Origin: Dyadobacter chenhuakuii | Lineage (GTDB): Bacteria; Bacteroidota; Bacteroidia; Cytophagales; Spirosomataceae | Reading direction: 5' to 3' | Length of the DNA: 64,000 nt | Assembly (NCBI RefSeq): GCF_023821985.2 | Contig: NZ_CP098805.1 | Location: forward strand, 5,925,235-5,989,234 | Shown: one piece after another, positions 26,158 to 35,005 of the stretch | Layout of the letters: the number at the start of each line of letters is the position of its first letter | Numbering within the stretch: the stretch's first letter is position 1 | Made by a program: the position numbers and the translations under genes | Notes under the pieces: model-generated | What the model was told of the DNA's origin: nothing | The model's input: the letters and a program-made list of their open reading frames with translations, nothing else | The model's database searches: none

Positions 26158-28218
26158 TCATTTCAATAACCGGATCAAGGCTACCTCTACTAAGAGGAAG
26201 AAAAGGGCTCCGTAGAGGAAATATTTCCAGAGGTTGGTTCCCATGTTTTGTTGCTGGAAGGCTGTGGAGAATGCGTCGTCGTCGATGCGGTCGAAAATCT
26301 GGACGTTTTTTTGTCCGGCGAAAATTGTTCTGAGCTCATCGGGAGAATAGTATTGCAGTTTTGACTCTGCATTGTTGTGGTTCAATGCGATGATCTGTTC
26401 TACTTTGTTGTCTTTTACTAATTCAAAATATCCCGCATCCAATCCCTCTCCAAGCTGATCGCCCTGGGGGATTTCAAGTAAAAGCTGATTTCCTGCGATC
26501 CGCTGCACAGGAATGACTTCTTTCTGGTTTCTTCTCAATTTATAAACCGTATTTGGCTGCGCTTTCTCAACATTTAATGTTATCGGATTCTCATCAAACT
26601 TGAAAGATGTACGCTGTGCGCGGACGCTTGATGCAGCGATTTTATACATGATAGGCACAAAAATGGCGTGCTGCGCAATGTTGCCGTATTCCGGATTTAA
26701 GGGTGCAGCAAAGAGGTAAGCCTTGCCCGTACCGGAAGTAACCTGGTTCAGATACGTCTGTCCGTTGCGCAATGCCAGCACCATTTGCCCTGCATTGGCC
26801 CAGCTCCACACAGGCGAAGCGGAGGGTAGATTAAGGTTCAGTTCCTGCCGGACGGATTCTTCAAAAACATCGCTGAAAAACGGATTGTTACGATCGGGCG
26901 CTGCCAGGGCAACCGGTGCAGGTTGCGCATTCTGGGGGCCGGACAAACCATTAATGCCGATCCGCGACAAAAAGCCGCTGTAACTTTCAGTATTAGGTGC
27001 GGCGGGAGGGATTATTGTAACACTTCCGCCATTTCGGATGAGCTCCTGCAGATCCTGGGGTAGGGAACCGGATAATGAGGTAACACCTTCTAAAACAACA
27101 AGATCTGTATTTTTGATTAATCCCGGATCAACATTACTGGCGCTGTAACTCTGCAAAGAAAAGAGGCTGTCGTTGGCGTAGACGTTTTCAATGTAGTTAC
27201 CAGCAGACTTCTGCCCGTAAATGTGCAGGACGCGGATCAACGGCGAAGCATTGAGCACGAAATAATAGTTGTTATCAAATGTAACCGGGAAATCGTCAAA
27301 TGTGATCTGCCCTTTTTTATAGCCTTTTCCTTTTAGGTTAAAATTGAATTTGGCGGTTGCGCTGCCGTTGGCAGGAACATTTACGGACGCCGTAGAAGCC
27401 TGCATATTATCCAGACTCAGCTTCAAAACAACATTGCGGGCCGCTTCTGATCCGGAATTGCTGACCTTAACGAAGAGAATGTTGTTCTGCAACTCGCGGA
27501 TAAAAGGCGTGTTAAGCCAGGCAGAATCTACGAAAACATTCTTCTCCGCCGCAGCCTGAACAGGCACCAGAAACAGCTGATTTGTCGTATCGGCTTTCAA
27601 TCCTGAAAGATTTCCGGAAGTGCTTTTTTGAAAGTCAGAAAACCAGAAAAGCTGATTTTTGCCCGCCTGCTGATGCCGGGACATGAGGTTTTCCTGGCGC
27701 TTATAAACCTGCTCAAATGTGCGTGGTGTATTGGATAACCCGATGGTTGTCAGCCTGTCGCGTAATTTTTCGGACGCGTATAAGCCTTGTTCCTGGGCTG
27801 AAAAATCGTTGGTAACCAATTGGAGAGAAGTCGCGTTCCTGAAAAGCCCCAGTAACTCGCTTAACCGCGCGGTGGCAATGTCCAGATAGCGTTTGTTATT
27901 AAGCTCGCTTTCCATGCTTAGCGAATTGTCGAGATAGAGACTGGTAATGCCTTTGCGGTCTACCGAAAGATTGTTTTGAGCAGGCAGAAACGGCTGGGCA
28001 AATGCCAGCGCAAGGCATATGATCGCCAAAATCCGCGCCGCAAGCACCAGCCAATGCTTCACCTGTCTTACCGAACGCGTTTTTGTATCTACTGCCTTTA
28101 AAAAGGCGACATTGGTAAAATAGACCTTTTTTGTACGACGGAAATTGAAAATATGAATCGCAATTGGAACCGAAACAGCCAGAAGACCCCACAAAAATGA
28201 TGGAAAAAGGAAACCCAT
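26158..28218 (-). CDS. BatA-type membrane protein with VWA-like domain
   Basis: A 686-residue inner-membrane protein. The N terminus is the BatA (aerotolerance-regulator) domain with two membrane helices (about 5-25 and 57-80) and HIFNFRRTKKVYFTNVAFL between them. A VWA-like segment follows with the MIDAS-type motif YLDNSLSME (about 93-101). A large periplasmic region (~250-640) contains a DUF4159/GATase-like fold, and a final helix lies at ~665-683. The family is common in Bacteroidota, usually apart from the full bat operon, as here: no MoxR ATPase, BatB or BatD is adjacent. The role is unknown and aerotolerance is only the historical name. Confidence 0.8.
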   Translation of the reverse strand: MGFLFPSFLWGLLAVSVPIAIHIFNFRRTKKVYFTNVAFLKAVDTKTRSVRQVKHWLVLAARILAIICLALAFAQPFLPAQNNLSVDRKGITSLYLDNSLSMESELNNKRYLDIATARLSELLGLFRNATSLQLVTNDFSAQEQGLYASEKLRDRLTTIGLSNTPRTFEQVYKRQENLMSRHQQAGKNQLFWFSDFQKSTSGNLSGLKADTTNQLFLVPVQAAAEKNVFVDSAWLNTPFIRELQNNILFVKVSNSGSEAARNVVLKLSLDNMQASTASVNVPANGSATAKFNFNLKGKGYKKGQITFDDFPVTFDNNYYFVLNASPLIRVLHIYGQKSAGNYIENVYANDSLFSLQSYSASNVDPGLIKNTDLVVLEGVTSLSGSLPQDLQELIRNGGSVTIIPPAAPNTESYSGFLSRIGINGLSGPQNAQPAPVALAAPDRNNPFFSDVFEESVRQELNLNLPSASPVWSWANAGQMVLALRNGQTYLNQVTSGTGKAYLFAAPLNPEYGNIAQHAIFVPIMYKIAASSVRAQRTSFKFDENPITLNVEKAQPNTVYKLRRNQKEVIPVQRIAGNQLLLEIPQGDQLGEGLDAGYFELVKDNKVEQIIALNHNNAESKLQYYSPDELRTIFAGQKNVQIFDRIDDDAFSTAFQQQNMGTNLWKYFLYGALFFLLVEVALIRLLK

Positions 28219-28336
28219 TTAGTTATGAATATTTTCGTGTTTCATGTTCAACGCAGTTAAGAAAGACAAATTACACTAAAATCTCATAACAGTTTTTTAT
28301 TTCAATGGCATTCTGATATGTCGACTCCTTTTTTTC

Positions 28337-28344
28337 TAACTTTG
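28337..28344 (+). promoter_or_regulatory. Putative Bacteroidota -7 box upstream of the YcxB-like gene
   Basis: TAACTTTG is an exact TAnnTTTG match. It lies 66 bases before the ATG at 28411 in the 190-base divergent gap, so a leader of roughly 60 bases is predicted. Confidence 0.45.
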
Positions 28345-28410
28345 CACTTCATTTTCCGATAGCATGGCGACATGCCGGGAATCCAAGAATATGTTAATTT
28401 AAACTGAATT

Positions 28411-28962
28411 ATGGCCAAAGTTTCGGTGAATAAACACCAACCTGTGTATCAAATGCCGACGAACCCTGCGGCGGTCCGTACAAAAAGATACGCTTTACCA
28501 ACGAAGAAATACATTGCCCTTGCCATGCGTCATTTTTTCAAAACGCAGCTGAAATGGGGATTAATACCACTCGCGCTTATCCTGATCAACGCCATTTTAA
28601 ACCTTACCGGGGTGTATCCTAACTTGTGGATTTACATTACCGTGTTTGTGGGGGCACTTCTTTACGTGCTTTTCTGGCTGGTGCAGTTTACAGGCATTAC
28701 GCAGCTTGCGCAATACAAACCCATGTTCGAAAAATTCTCCTACGAGATTGATAATCGTCAGATACTGATGAAGTTAAACCAGAAGGAGGGAAGTGTTATG
28801 AAATGGGAGCAGATTATGGACGCTTATAAGGATAAGGAAGCCTACGTGCTGGTGATTTCAAAAGGACAGTTTGTATATCTTCCTTTCAGCATTTTTACTT
28901 CTGAGCACGACATTAAAGTTTTCGAGCGAATTATGAAGCAGAAAGAATTTTTGAAAGCATAA
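28411..28962 (+). CDS. YcxB-like membrane protein
   Basis: A 183-residue protein with two adjacent membrane helices (about 49-67 and 72-95). A C-terminal cytoplasmic domain contains FSYEIDNRQILMKL and YLPFSIFTSE, and the layout matches the YcxB-like domain family. The function of the family is unknown. It stands alone between divergent and convergent neighbours. A 14-base tandem repeat (28957-28984) covers the stop codon, and a strong terminator follows. Confidence 0.65.
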   Translation: MAKVSVNKHQPVYQMPTNPAAVRTKRYALPTKKYIALAMRHFFKTQLKWGLIPLALILINAILNLTGVYPNLWIYITVFVGALLYVLFWLVQFTGITQLAQYKPMFEKFSYEIDNRQILMKLNQKEGSVMKWEQIMDAYKDKEAYVLVISKGQFVYLPFSIFTSEHDIKVFERIMKQKEFLKA

Positions 28963-28988
28963 TAATTGGAGCATAATAATTGGAGCAT
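28957..28988. repeat. 14-base tandem duplication at the stop of the YcxB-like gene
   Basis: GCATAATAATTGGA occurs at 28957-28970 and again at 28971-28984, followed by a partial third copy (GCATAA). The first copy contains the stop codon. It looks like a recent slippage or duplication event and has no evident function. Confidence 0.9.
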
Positions 28989-29028
28989 AAAAAAATCCCG
29001 GTCTGAACAGATCGGGATTTTTTTATGC
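28985..29028. terminator. Very strong bidirectional terminator between convergent genes
   Basis: The perfect 16-bp inverted repeat runs GCATAAAAAAATCCCG (28985-29000) and CGGGATTTTTTTATGC (29013-29028). The loop can pair further (TCTG/CAGA), so the hairpin is nearly continuous. Runs of seven A and seven T make it work on both strands. Its right edge is the last base of the stop codon of the DUF1684 gene. Confidence 0.93.
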
Positions 29029-29648
29029 TATTTCAATTGCGCTTGCTGATGGTCTTTTCCGAACTTCTTTTCTCCGGCCGTGATCGCAATCGGCAAATGA
29101 TTAGGCGCGGGCGGAATCGGGCAGTTGTAGCCGTCACTGTACGCGCAATAGGGATTGTATGCCTTATTAAAGTCCAGCACCAGTTGGCCGTCTTTTATGT
29201 CTGTGGTTTTAAGATCGAGATAGCGGCCGCCGCCATAGGATTCGTCGCCATTTGTTTTGTCTTTAAAAGGTATGAAAAGATAGTCTTTGTATTTCGCGAG
29301 CTGCTGCAAGCTCAGGCTTCTGTAAACTGTTAATGTCTGCTTTCTGCCGTTAATCCGAAATTTCACCTTTCCATATTTTACGTACGTTTTATTGACTCCG
29401 CTGTAAGTAGGCATTTCGAAAGATTGCCCACGGCTCTTTTCGAATTTTGCGATAACCCTATACGACGAATCGGGTTCGTAAAATTGCAAAAACGGTAGAT
29501 CAGCTTCTTTGAGGGGAGAGTTTGCCGAACTCAGAAATTCGTCTTTATACTTCTTTCTGAACTTGTCAGTCTCCTTCTTGAAATCCTGGGCAGTTGCCAG
29601 CGAAACTGTAATCAGCAGTAACCCGAGTGTGTTTAAAACGCTTTTCAT
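29028..29648 (-). CDS. DUF1684 family exported protein
   Basis: A 206-residue protein with a signal peptide (MKSVLNTLGLLLITVSLATAQ). It has the DUF1684 pattern: KFRKKYKDEF, LPFLQFYEP, then FIPFKDKTNGDESYGGGRYLDL and FNKAYNPYCAYSDGYNCPIPP near the end. The last part, with its conserved Cys/Tyr/Pro residues, is the family hallmark. The biochemical role is unknown. The frame extends upstream to 29717, but ATG 29648 places the signal peptide at the N terminus. Convergent with the YcxB-like gene and sharing its terminator; 83 bases separate it from the collagen-like gene upstream. Confidence 0.85.
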   Translation of the reverse strand: MKSVLNTLGLLLITVSLATAQDFKKETDKFRKKYKDEFLSSANSPLKEADLPFLQFYEPDSSYRVIAKFEKSRGQSFEMPTYSGVNKTYVKYGKVKFRINGRKQTLTVYRSLSLQQLAKYKDYLFIPFKDKTNGDESYGGGRYLDLKTTDIKDGQLVLDFNKAYNPYCAYSDGYNCPIPPAPNHLPIAITAGEKKFGKDHQQAQLK

Positions 29649-29731
29649 ACTTAGTAAAAGTAAATCCGGTAAAAAATTACCGGATTTTATAAAAAAATAT
29701 CCAGAATGCCTACACAACTAAAATACTGTGC

Positions 29732-30283
29732 CTATTTCGCTGAGATCTTCCGAACTTTTGAATCATCAATGTTAAATGCTTTCACAACAGCATTGTAGTC
29801 ATTGAAATCCACTGCGGCATTTCTGCGTTGGACAAAATCGGCTGGAATGATAATCACCCGGAATTCCTGATCTCTTGTATACCTGGCAGGCACTGTGGCA
29901 AGGTTAGCGGTTCCGTCCAGGAAAATGGAAAAATCCTGCACAGTGCGGTCAAAGTTGTAAGTAAGGATGCCTTGGTCCAGGAATGCGGTCTGTGGCAATG
30001 GTCTGTATGCTGTGAGTGGCTGGCCGTTCACATTTTCACTTCCCCAGTTGATGTACACCAATACTGCGTCTGATTCCAGCACCTCAAAGCCCAGTTTTGC
30101 GGCTGCGAAAGTGAGGCCAAACTGATAATCTTCTGCGGCTACAAAATTCACATCTGTAAGGTCAAATGTTTTTCCGAGTGCTTCCACATCCGGCCCCGGA
30201 GGTCCTTGTGGGCCTTCCGGACCTTCGCAGCTTTGAAACAGAACAGCTACAATCAGTAGGAGAGGCATTATTATCTTTTTCAT
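29732..30283 (-). CDS. Lipoprotein with a short collagen-like segment
   Basis: A 183-residue protein with a lipobox (LFQSC, Cys at about residue 19). A brief Gly-X-Y run follows directly (EGPEGPQGPPGPD), then a globular domain of about 150 residues without known catalytic motifs. Bacteroidota encode many lipoproteins with this design, and the short collagen-like part may be a spacer or trimerisation stalk after the lipid anchor. The globular part ends with YNAVVKAFNI. It is probably on the outer membrane. Function unknown. It is divergent from osmC across a 271-base gap. Confidence 0.75.
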   Translation of the reverse strand: MKKIIMPLLLIVAVLFQSCEGPEGPQGPPGPDVEALGKTFDLTDVNFVAAEDYQFGLTFAAAKLGFEVLESDAVLVYINWGSENVNGQPLTAYRPLPQTAFLDQGILTYNFDRTVQDFSIFLDGTANLATVPARYTRDQEFRVIIIPADFVQRRNAAVDFNDYNAVVKAFNIDDSKVRKISAK

Positions 30284-30554
30284 GATTGAATAGATTAAGT
30301 TGAATTATGGTTTGTAATTTGGTTTTAGATTGCTGCGCAATAATAAAGTTTAATGCCCGATTCGCCATTAACATTCCTTAACTAAAACAGTAGCCTCCGG
30401 CCGGGAATGCGCATAGTCTGGAACAGGCAAAAGTGCCCATTTATTGCACAGGATATAAATTTAATAATTTGCGTAAATCGCCGATGCTTGTTACTTTTCG
30501 ATGAAACGATCCTGCAACAAGGGATTTTAATTTAAACTTTTAAACACATTCAAG
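30284..30554. other. Divergent intergenic region, lipoprotein/osmC
   Basis: At 271 bases this is the longest gap in the window. It is AT-rich, contains no credible reading frame, and must hold the promoters for both flanking genes. I see no exact TAnnTTTG box and no inverted repeat long enough to call. Confidence 0.6.
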
Positions 30555-30977
30555 ATGATCAACCGTAAAGCAACAGCCGTTTGGAAAGGAACTGGAAAAG
30601 AAGGAACCGGAACCGTAAGTACACAAAGCACTGTATTGGAAAACACGCAATATTCATTCAACACCCGTTTTGCTGAGGGTAAAGGAACGAATCCTGAGGA
30701 GTTGATCGCAGCTGCTCACGCGAGCTGTTTTGCCATGAAACTTAGCTTTGAGCTTAATGCAGCAGGTTTTACAGCCGATGAGCTGAATGCCACTGCAACT
30801 GTAACATTGGATCCGGCGAAAGGACAGGTTACAAAAAGCGCAATCGAATTGAAGGCGAAAGTGCCGAGCGTTTCCGCAGATGAGTTTGCGCAAATTGCGG
30901 ATAAAGCGAAAAAAGAATGCCCGATTTCACAGTTGCTGAATGCAGAAATTACATTGAACGCAGAATTGCTTTCATAA
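30555..30977 (+). CDS. OsmC-family peroxiredoxin
   Basis: A 140-residue thiol peroxidase of the OsmC/Ohr family, which reduces organic hydroperoxides. The two redox cysteines are in AAHASCFAMKL (about C56) and KKECPISQLL (about C121), and the N terminus RKATAVWKGTGKEGTGTVST is typical of the OsmC subgroup. Length is normal. It is a single gene with its own promoter region and ends 56 bases before the convergent hemW. Reductant and inducer are not visible from sequence. Confidence 0.92.
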   Translation: MINRKATAVWKGTGKEGTGTVSTQSTVLENTQYSFNTRFAEGKGTNPEELIAAAHASCFAMKLSFELNAAGFTADELNATATVTLDPAKGQVTKSAIELKAKVPSVSADEFAQIADKAKKECPISQLLNAEITLNAELLS

Positions 30978-31033
30978 GCAAAAGACGCGTTTTTGAGTTA
31001 TCGGGCCATACGCAATGAGCGCCCGGTAACTCA

Positions 31034-32167
31034 TTACCCATTCCACTCGATAAAAAGATCGCTTGCAATCCGGTCCGCAAAAAGCTTCCCCGAATCCGTC
31101 AGATACCAGTTGTCTGCATCTTCCCTGATCCAGTTTTTCTTCGTCATCTGTTGCAAATCGGCTGAATGGATCGATGCGAAAGTGCTGCCCGATAACAACT
31201 CCAATTTTTCCTTATTTACGCCCCACTTCGTTCGCAGGCCTGTAAGCAAATATTCATTCGTCTGATCTGCCGGCGATAACGTTTCCACCGTTGTGGGAAT
31301 GATCTGTTTTTGAATGGCCTCGACATAGCGCGCGTTATTTGAAACATTATACTCACGGCTTGCACCATTATAGGAATGCGCACTCGGGCCAACGCCTAAA
31401 TACGGCCTTTGCTTCCAATAGGAGCTGTTATGCATGCTATAATGTCCGTTCCGGGCAAAATTCGAGATCTCGTACTGCTCATATCTGTTTTCTGCCAGGT
31501 TTTTTACAAGAAGTTCAAATTGCTGCGCTGCATATTCTTCGTCTATGGGCTTGATTTTCTTCTTTTTAAGCCAGCTTCCAAATGCTGTCTGCGGCTCGAT
31601 AGTAAGGCAATAAGCTGAAATATGGGCAATGTCCATTGCAAATGCTTTTTGCATATCCTGCATCAGAATGCTGTGATCCGGTGAGGGAATTGCATAGATC
31701 AGATCGATGGAAATGTTCGTAATGCCAATTTCCTGCGCAGTTCTGACGCATATTTCACCTTCATTAGCAGAATGTATCCTGTTCAGGAATTGAAGATGGG
31801 GCTCGTGGAAAGATTGTATGCCAATGCTTAGCCTATTGATTCCCGCATTGTAAAATTGCTGCAACTTCTCCCGCTGCAAATCGTCCGGATTGGCTTCTAA
31901 TGTTATCTCAGCACGGGGAGAAACCGTAAAATGCTGATTGATTGTGTTGAGCAACAAATGCAGCTCCGCCTCGTCCAGCATCGAAGGCGTTCCTCCGCCG
32001 AAATAAATGGTTTCAATATCCGCTTTGGGCAGATAATCTTTTCTAAGAATGATTTCATTTGCTATGGCTTCCACCACAGCCCGTTTGTTGGCGGTGTTGG
32101 TGCTGAAATGGAAGTCACAGTAATGGCAAGCTTGTCTGCAAAAAGGAATATGAAGGTATAAATGCAT
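31034..32167 (-). CDS. hemW: HemW-type radical SAM protein
   Basis: A 377-residue radical SAM protein with the cluster cysteines at C10, C14 and C17 (PFCRQACHYCDF). The residue after CD is Phe rather than the fourth Cys of true HemN, so this is the HemW type, a haem-binding chaperone rather than a coproporphyrinogen oxidase. Further motifs are FGGGTPSML, EANPDD and RLSIGIQSFHE. I chose ATG 32167 because it places the cysteines at the N terminus. That start overlaps the stop of the upstream TonB receptor by one base (TAATG), so translation is probably coupled. Many annotations still call it an oxygen-independent coproporphyrinogen III oxidase. Confidence 0.9.
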   Translation of the reverse strand: MHLYLHIPFCRQACHYCDFHFSTNTANKRAVVEAIANEIILRKDYLPKADIETIYFGGGTPSMLDEAELHLLLNTINQHFTVSPRAEITLEANPDDLQREKLQQFYNAGINRLSIGIQSFHEPHLQFLNRIHSANEGEICVRTAQEIGITNISIDLIYAIPSPDHSILMQDMQKAFAMDIAHISAYCLTIEPQTAFGSWLKKKKIKPIDEEYAAQQFELLVKNLAENRYEQYEISNFARNGHYSMHNSSYWKQRPYLGVGPSAHSYNGASREYNVSNNARYVEAIQKQIIPTTVETLSPADQTNEYLLTGLRTKWGVNKEKLELLSGSTFASIHSADLQQMTKKNWIREDADNWYLTDSGKLFADRIASDLFIEWNG

Positions 32168-34239
32168 TATTTGGAATTTTTCTGCCACTCCCAGCCGATC
32201 TTCACACCAGCCCATAAATTGTCTTTTGGCGCACTGTTATAATAGCGGTTGCCAAATGCATTCAGGTCATAACCGAGGCTGTAAATGCCTGCATTCACTT
32301 TTTCTGCGGAGGCTGAGAGCTCGCTGTAAAAATGCTGACCCCAGCTTTTCTTCCAGCTTACGCGCGCAATCCATTGATTGTAAGGTGTGTTTTCAACCGT
32401 GTTGGCATCGTTCAGGTAAAACGAACTTCCGTGCTGATAAGTTACAAATGCGGCAAAGCCATATCTGAAAAGGGCATCCAGACCAGATGTTTGTGAGAAT
32501 TTTGGAATTCCCGGGATTCTCTTGCCTGTCAGATCCACATCAGCTTGCTGGAAATCTTCAAATGTGTATTTTGTTGCCGTGCCGGTGTTCCATAATTTAA
32601 GCATTACCGGCAGTTTTGGGTCAGATAGGATGTCATAAGCGACAGTCCATTCTACTCCCTTCTGACGGGTTTTTCCTGCATTGATAAAGAATTCAGCGCC
32701 CGCTTCATTGGTCCTGCGAACAATGGTTTCACGTAATCCGAAATGATACAGACTGATTTCCCCGGTGATCACTTTCCCGGTTTTCCTGATCCCAAATTCG
32801 GTGTTCATCCCTTTCTCAGCCTCCAGATCCCGGCGGAAGCCACCTGCCGATGGGCGCACTTCCTGCAATGTGGGTGGCGAGTAACCACCGCTATACGATG
32901 CCACAACCGCCCAGTTTTTGGCTATCACTTTGTTTGCCGCAAATCTCGGGACGAAAATGCCGTCAAACTTACGTCCCTCCTTGCTGTATGGAAGGGCGAA
33001 AAACCTTTCGTATTTGTATTTAAATGTGTTGTAACTCGCGCCGGCGCTTAATGTAAGGTCGGTAAAGAGCACCGCTTCCAGCTGGCTGAAAACAGAAAGG
33101 CTGCTTGTCCTGATGTCCTCCACTGTTTGCTGCTTGTCCGGTCTGCCGCCAATGTTGTCATAATTGCGCTGTGCAGATTTGCCATACTGCCATTCAAATC
33201 CTGAGGTCCAGCTCGTTTTTACATTGCCGATCTGAGAGCGGTTTTGCCAGATATTCCTTCCGCCGATTCCATTCTCATCGCGTTTTTCATAATTTGAAAT
33301 AAATGGATTGGCAAAGTCTGTGAACGTCAGATATAATGCATTGGATTGTGTCCAGCTGTCGGAAAGCTGTAATGCATAGTTTCCGCCGATCAAGGCGAGC
33401 TTCGTGTAAATAGCAGCCTGCTGCGCCTCGCTCCCCGGCACCGTCGGGGTAGATTGTCTGGCCAGTTTCGGGTTACTCTGGTATTGTGCAAGATTAATGC
33501 CGCCCGGGGTTTCATATTTCAGGTCGGAAAACATTCCGAGGATCGATAATGTGCTGCGTTCGCCTAATCGTGAAGAAGAAGTAAAACGGAGCGCATCCCG
33601 CACCATATTGCTGTGGTTGCGATATCCATCTTGCTCGCTATGACCATATTGTACTGAAATGTCGCCCACCTGAATGGTTGAATTTCTGCTTTGAAAACCA
33701 TATTTACCAAAACTTACGCTTTGCTCAATGCGGTTGGTGAAATCATTGTCTGTCTGACTTTGCAACAACACTACGCCGCCCGTCCCGGCCCCGTAAATGC
33801 TGCTTCCTGGTCCTTTAATGATCTCCATATTCTGTACAGCACCATAATCCAGCGAGTTAAGCGGTGTATTCCCGCTAGCATCTGTGAAAGGGATTCCGTT
33901 CCAATAAAATTTCACATTACGCACCCCAAATGGCGACCGGATCAGGCTCCCGCGAACCGAAAAACGGTAACTTCCGGGTGAGCGTTCCTCCATTTTGACA
34001 CCGGGAACCGTGTTAACCGCATTTGCCCACGTATAAGTCGAGAATCTTTCCAGCGACCGGGATGTGATCATCCCCACAGTTGCGGTGGTCGTTAACGGAT
34101 TTGTTTTGGATTCAAATGCATTGACGGTCACTTCTTCCAGCTGCCGCGCGTTCAGCGAATCGCTTTGCGCAACGGACTTTCCCGGATTAGTAAAAATAAG
34201 AGTCGAAAATAAAAGGCTGGGAATATAAAATTGGCGCAT
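32167..34239 (-). CDS. TonB-dependent receptor (siderophore/haem/vitamin type)
   Basis: A 690-residue outer-membrane receptor with a signal peptide (MRQFYIPSLLFS...SVAQ), a likely TonB box EEVTVNA (about 36-42), and a plug domain with NTVPGVKMEERSPGSYRFSVRG, IIKGPGSSIYGAGTGG (about 75-150). A 22-strand-type barrel then runs to the C terminus. There is no CarboxypepD-like extension and no SusD partner, so it resembles receptors for metal chelates or cobalamin rather than glycan importers. The start is ATG 34239; the frame is open to 34332, but the signal peptide begins here. Translational overlap with hemW makes a haem or iron ligand worth considering, though nothing in the barrel proves it. 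Confidence 0.88.
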   Translation of the reverse strand: MRQFYIPSLLFSTLIFTNPGKSVAQSDSLNARQLEEVTVNAFESKTNPLTTTATVGMITSRSLERFSTYTWANAVNTVPGVKMEERSPGSYRFSVRGSLIRSPFGVRNVKFYWNGIPFTDASGNTPLNSLDYGAVQNMEIIKGPGSSIYGAGTGGVVLLQSQTDNDFTNRIEQSVSFGKYGFQSRNSTIQVGDISVQYGHSEQDGYRNHSNMVRDALRFTSSSRLGERSTLSILGMFSDLKYETPGGINLAQYQSNPKLARQSTPTVPGSEAQQAAIYTKLALIGGNYALQLSDSWTQSNALYLTFTDFANPFISNYEKRDENGIGGRNIWQNRSQIGNVKTSWTSGFEWQYGKSAQRNYDNIGGRPDKQQTVEDIRTSSLSVFSQLEAVLFTDLTLSAGASYNTFKYKYERFFALPYSKEGRKFDGIFVPRFAANKVIAKNWAVVASYSGGYSPPTLQEVRPSAGGFRRDLEAEKGMNTEFGIRKTGKVITGEISLYHFGLRETIVRRTNEAGAEFFINAGKTRQKGVEWTVAYDILSDPKLPVMLKLWNTGTATKYTFEDFQQADVDLTGKRIPGIPKFSQTSGLDALFRYGFAAFVTYQHGSSFYLNDANTVENTPYNQWIARVSWKKSWGQHFYSELSASAEKVNAGIYSLGYDLNAFGNRYYNSAPKDNLWAGVKIGWEWQKNSK

Positions 34240-34479
34240 GTTGAGTTGAAAGGCTATCAATAAAATACAAATCTGATTATTAAAAGGAATACTAGCAAGC
34301 GTTATACCAACCTTAACCTTTTGAAGAAACACAAGGTTCTTGCCAAACGGTTAGGACTGTGAGCATAAAATTCTACAACCCATAGGCTCAATCGCGTATA
34401 GTGGTCTGGTAAGATTTTTGATATGTAATTTTTGGAATGGACGATCATTCTTTTTTCAAATAATTTAAAACACCCAATT

Positions 34480-34938
34480 ATGAAAAAGATCACCTTAATG
34501 GTTGCTGCAATGATGACCATGGGCATGCTGAGCCTAACCAGCTGTTCCGAAAAAACAAAAGACTCTGCTAACGAGACCGTTGAAGAGGCAAAAGAAGATA
34601 TGGATGATAATGTAGCTGAAGCAAAATCGGATATCAAAGAAGCAGGCGATGATTTCGAGGCGAAAGTGAAAGAGGATAAAGAATCGTTGAAAGCAGATAT
34701 AGATGAGGCTGTTGCGAAATTAGACAAGAAGATAGAAGACGCGGACGCTAAAATGGAAAAAGCCACTGACAAGGAAAAAGCGAAGTGGAGAGACCGCAAG
34801 AAAGAACTAAACGAAGAAAAAGAGGATTTGCAAGCTTCCTGGAAAGATGCTCAGAACGAAACTGCTGACAAATGGGATGCATTTAAAGCAGAAACAAAAG
34901 AAAAAATCGCAAAAGCGAAAGCCGATATTAGGGATTAA
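34480..34938 (+). CDS. Small highly charged lipoprotein with coiled-coil/amphipathic helix
   Basis: A 152-residue protein with a lipoprotein signal (SLTSC, Cys at about 22). The rest is almost entirely Lys, Glu, Asp and Ala in a helical pattern (EEAKEDMDDNVAEAKSD, KKELNEEKEDLQASWKD), so it should form a long amphipathic helix or coiled coil at the membrane. I recognise no specific family; it has the look of stress-related apolipoprotein-like proteins. ATG 34480 is chosen over an upstream ATG at 34432 because the signal peptide starts there. It is followed by a strong terminator and stands alone. Confidence 0.7.
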   Translation: MKKITLMVAAMMTMGMLSLTSCSEKTKDSANETVEEAKEDMDDNVAEAKSDIKEAGDDFEAKVKEDKESLKADIDEAVAKLDKKIEDADAKMEKATDKEKAKWRDRKKELNEEKEDLQASWKDAQNETADKWDAFKAETKEKIAKAKADIRD

Positions 34939-34963
34939 TTGTTTTTATGAGGGTTACGAATTA

Positions 34964-34997
34964 CAAAAATGCTCCCGGTGAGGAGCATTTTTGTTTA
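34964..34997. terminator. Bidirectional rho-independent terminator
   Basis: The perfect 12-bp stem CAAAAATGCTCC (34964-34975) / GGAGCATTTTTG (34982-34993) has a 6-base loop and is placed between the lipoprotein gene and the convergent ctlX stop. The A/T ends allow it to serve both. Confidence 0.9.
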
Positions 34998-35005
34998 TAG
35001 GGAAT

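Noticed and set aside
30178..30230. Collagen-like Gly-X-Y run as a possible phage-tail or exosporium-type protein
   Set aside because: The run is only a few triplets long and sits right after a lipobox, which matches ordinary Bacteroidota lipoproteins. No phage genes are nearby.
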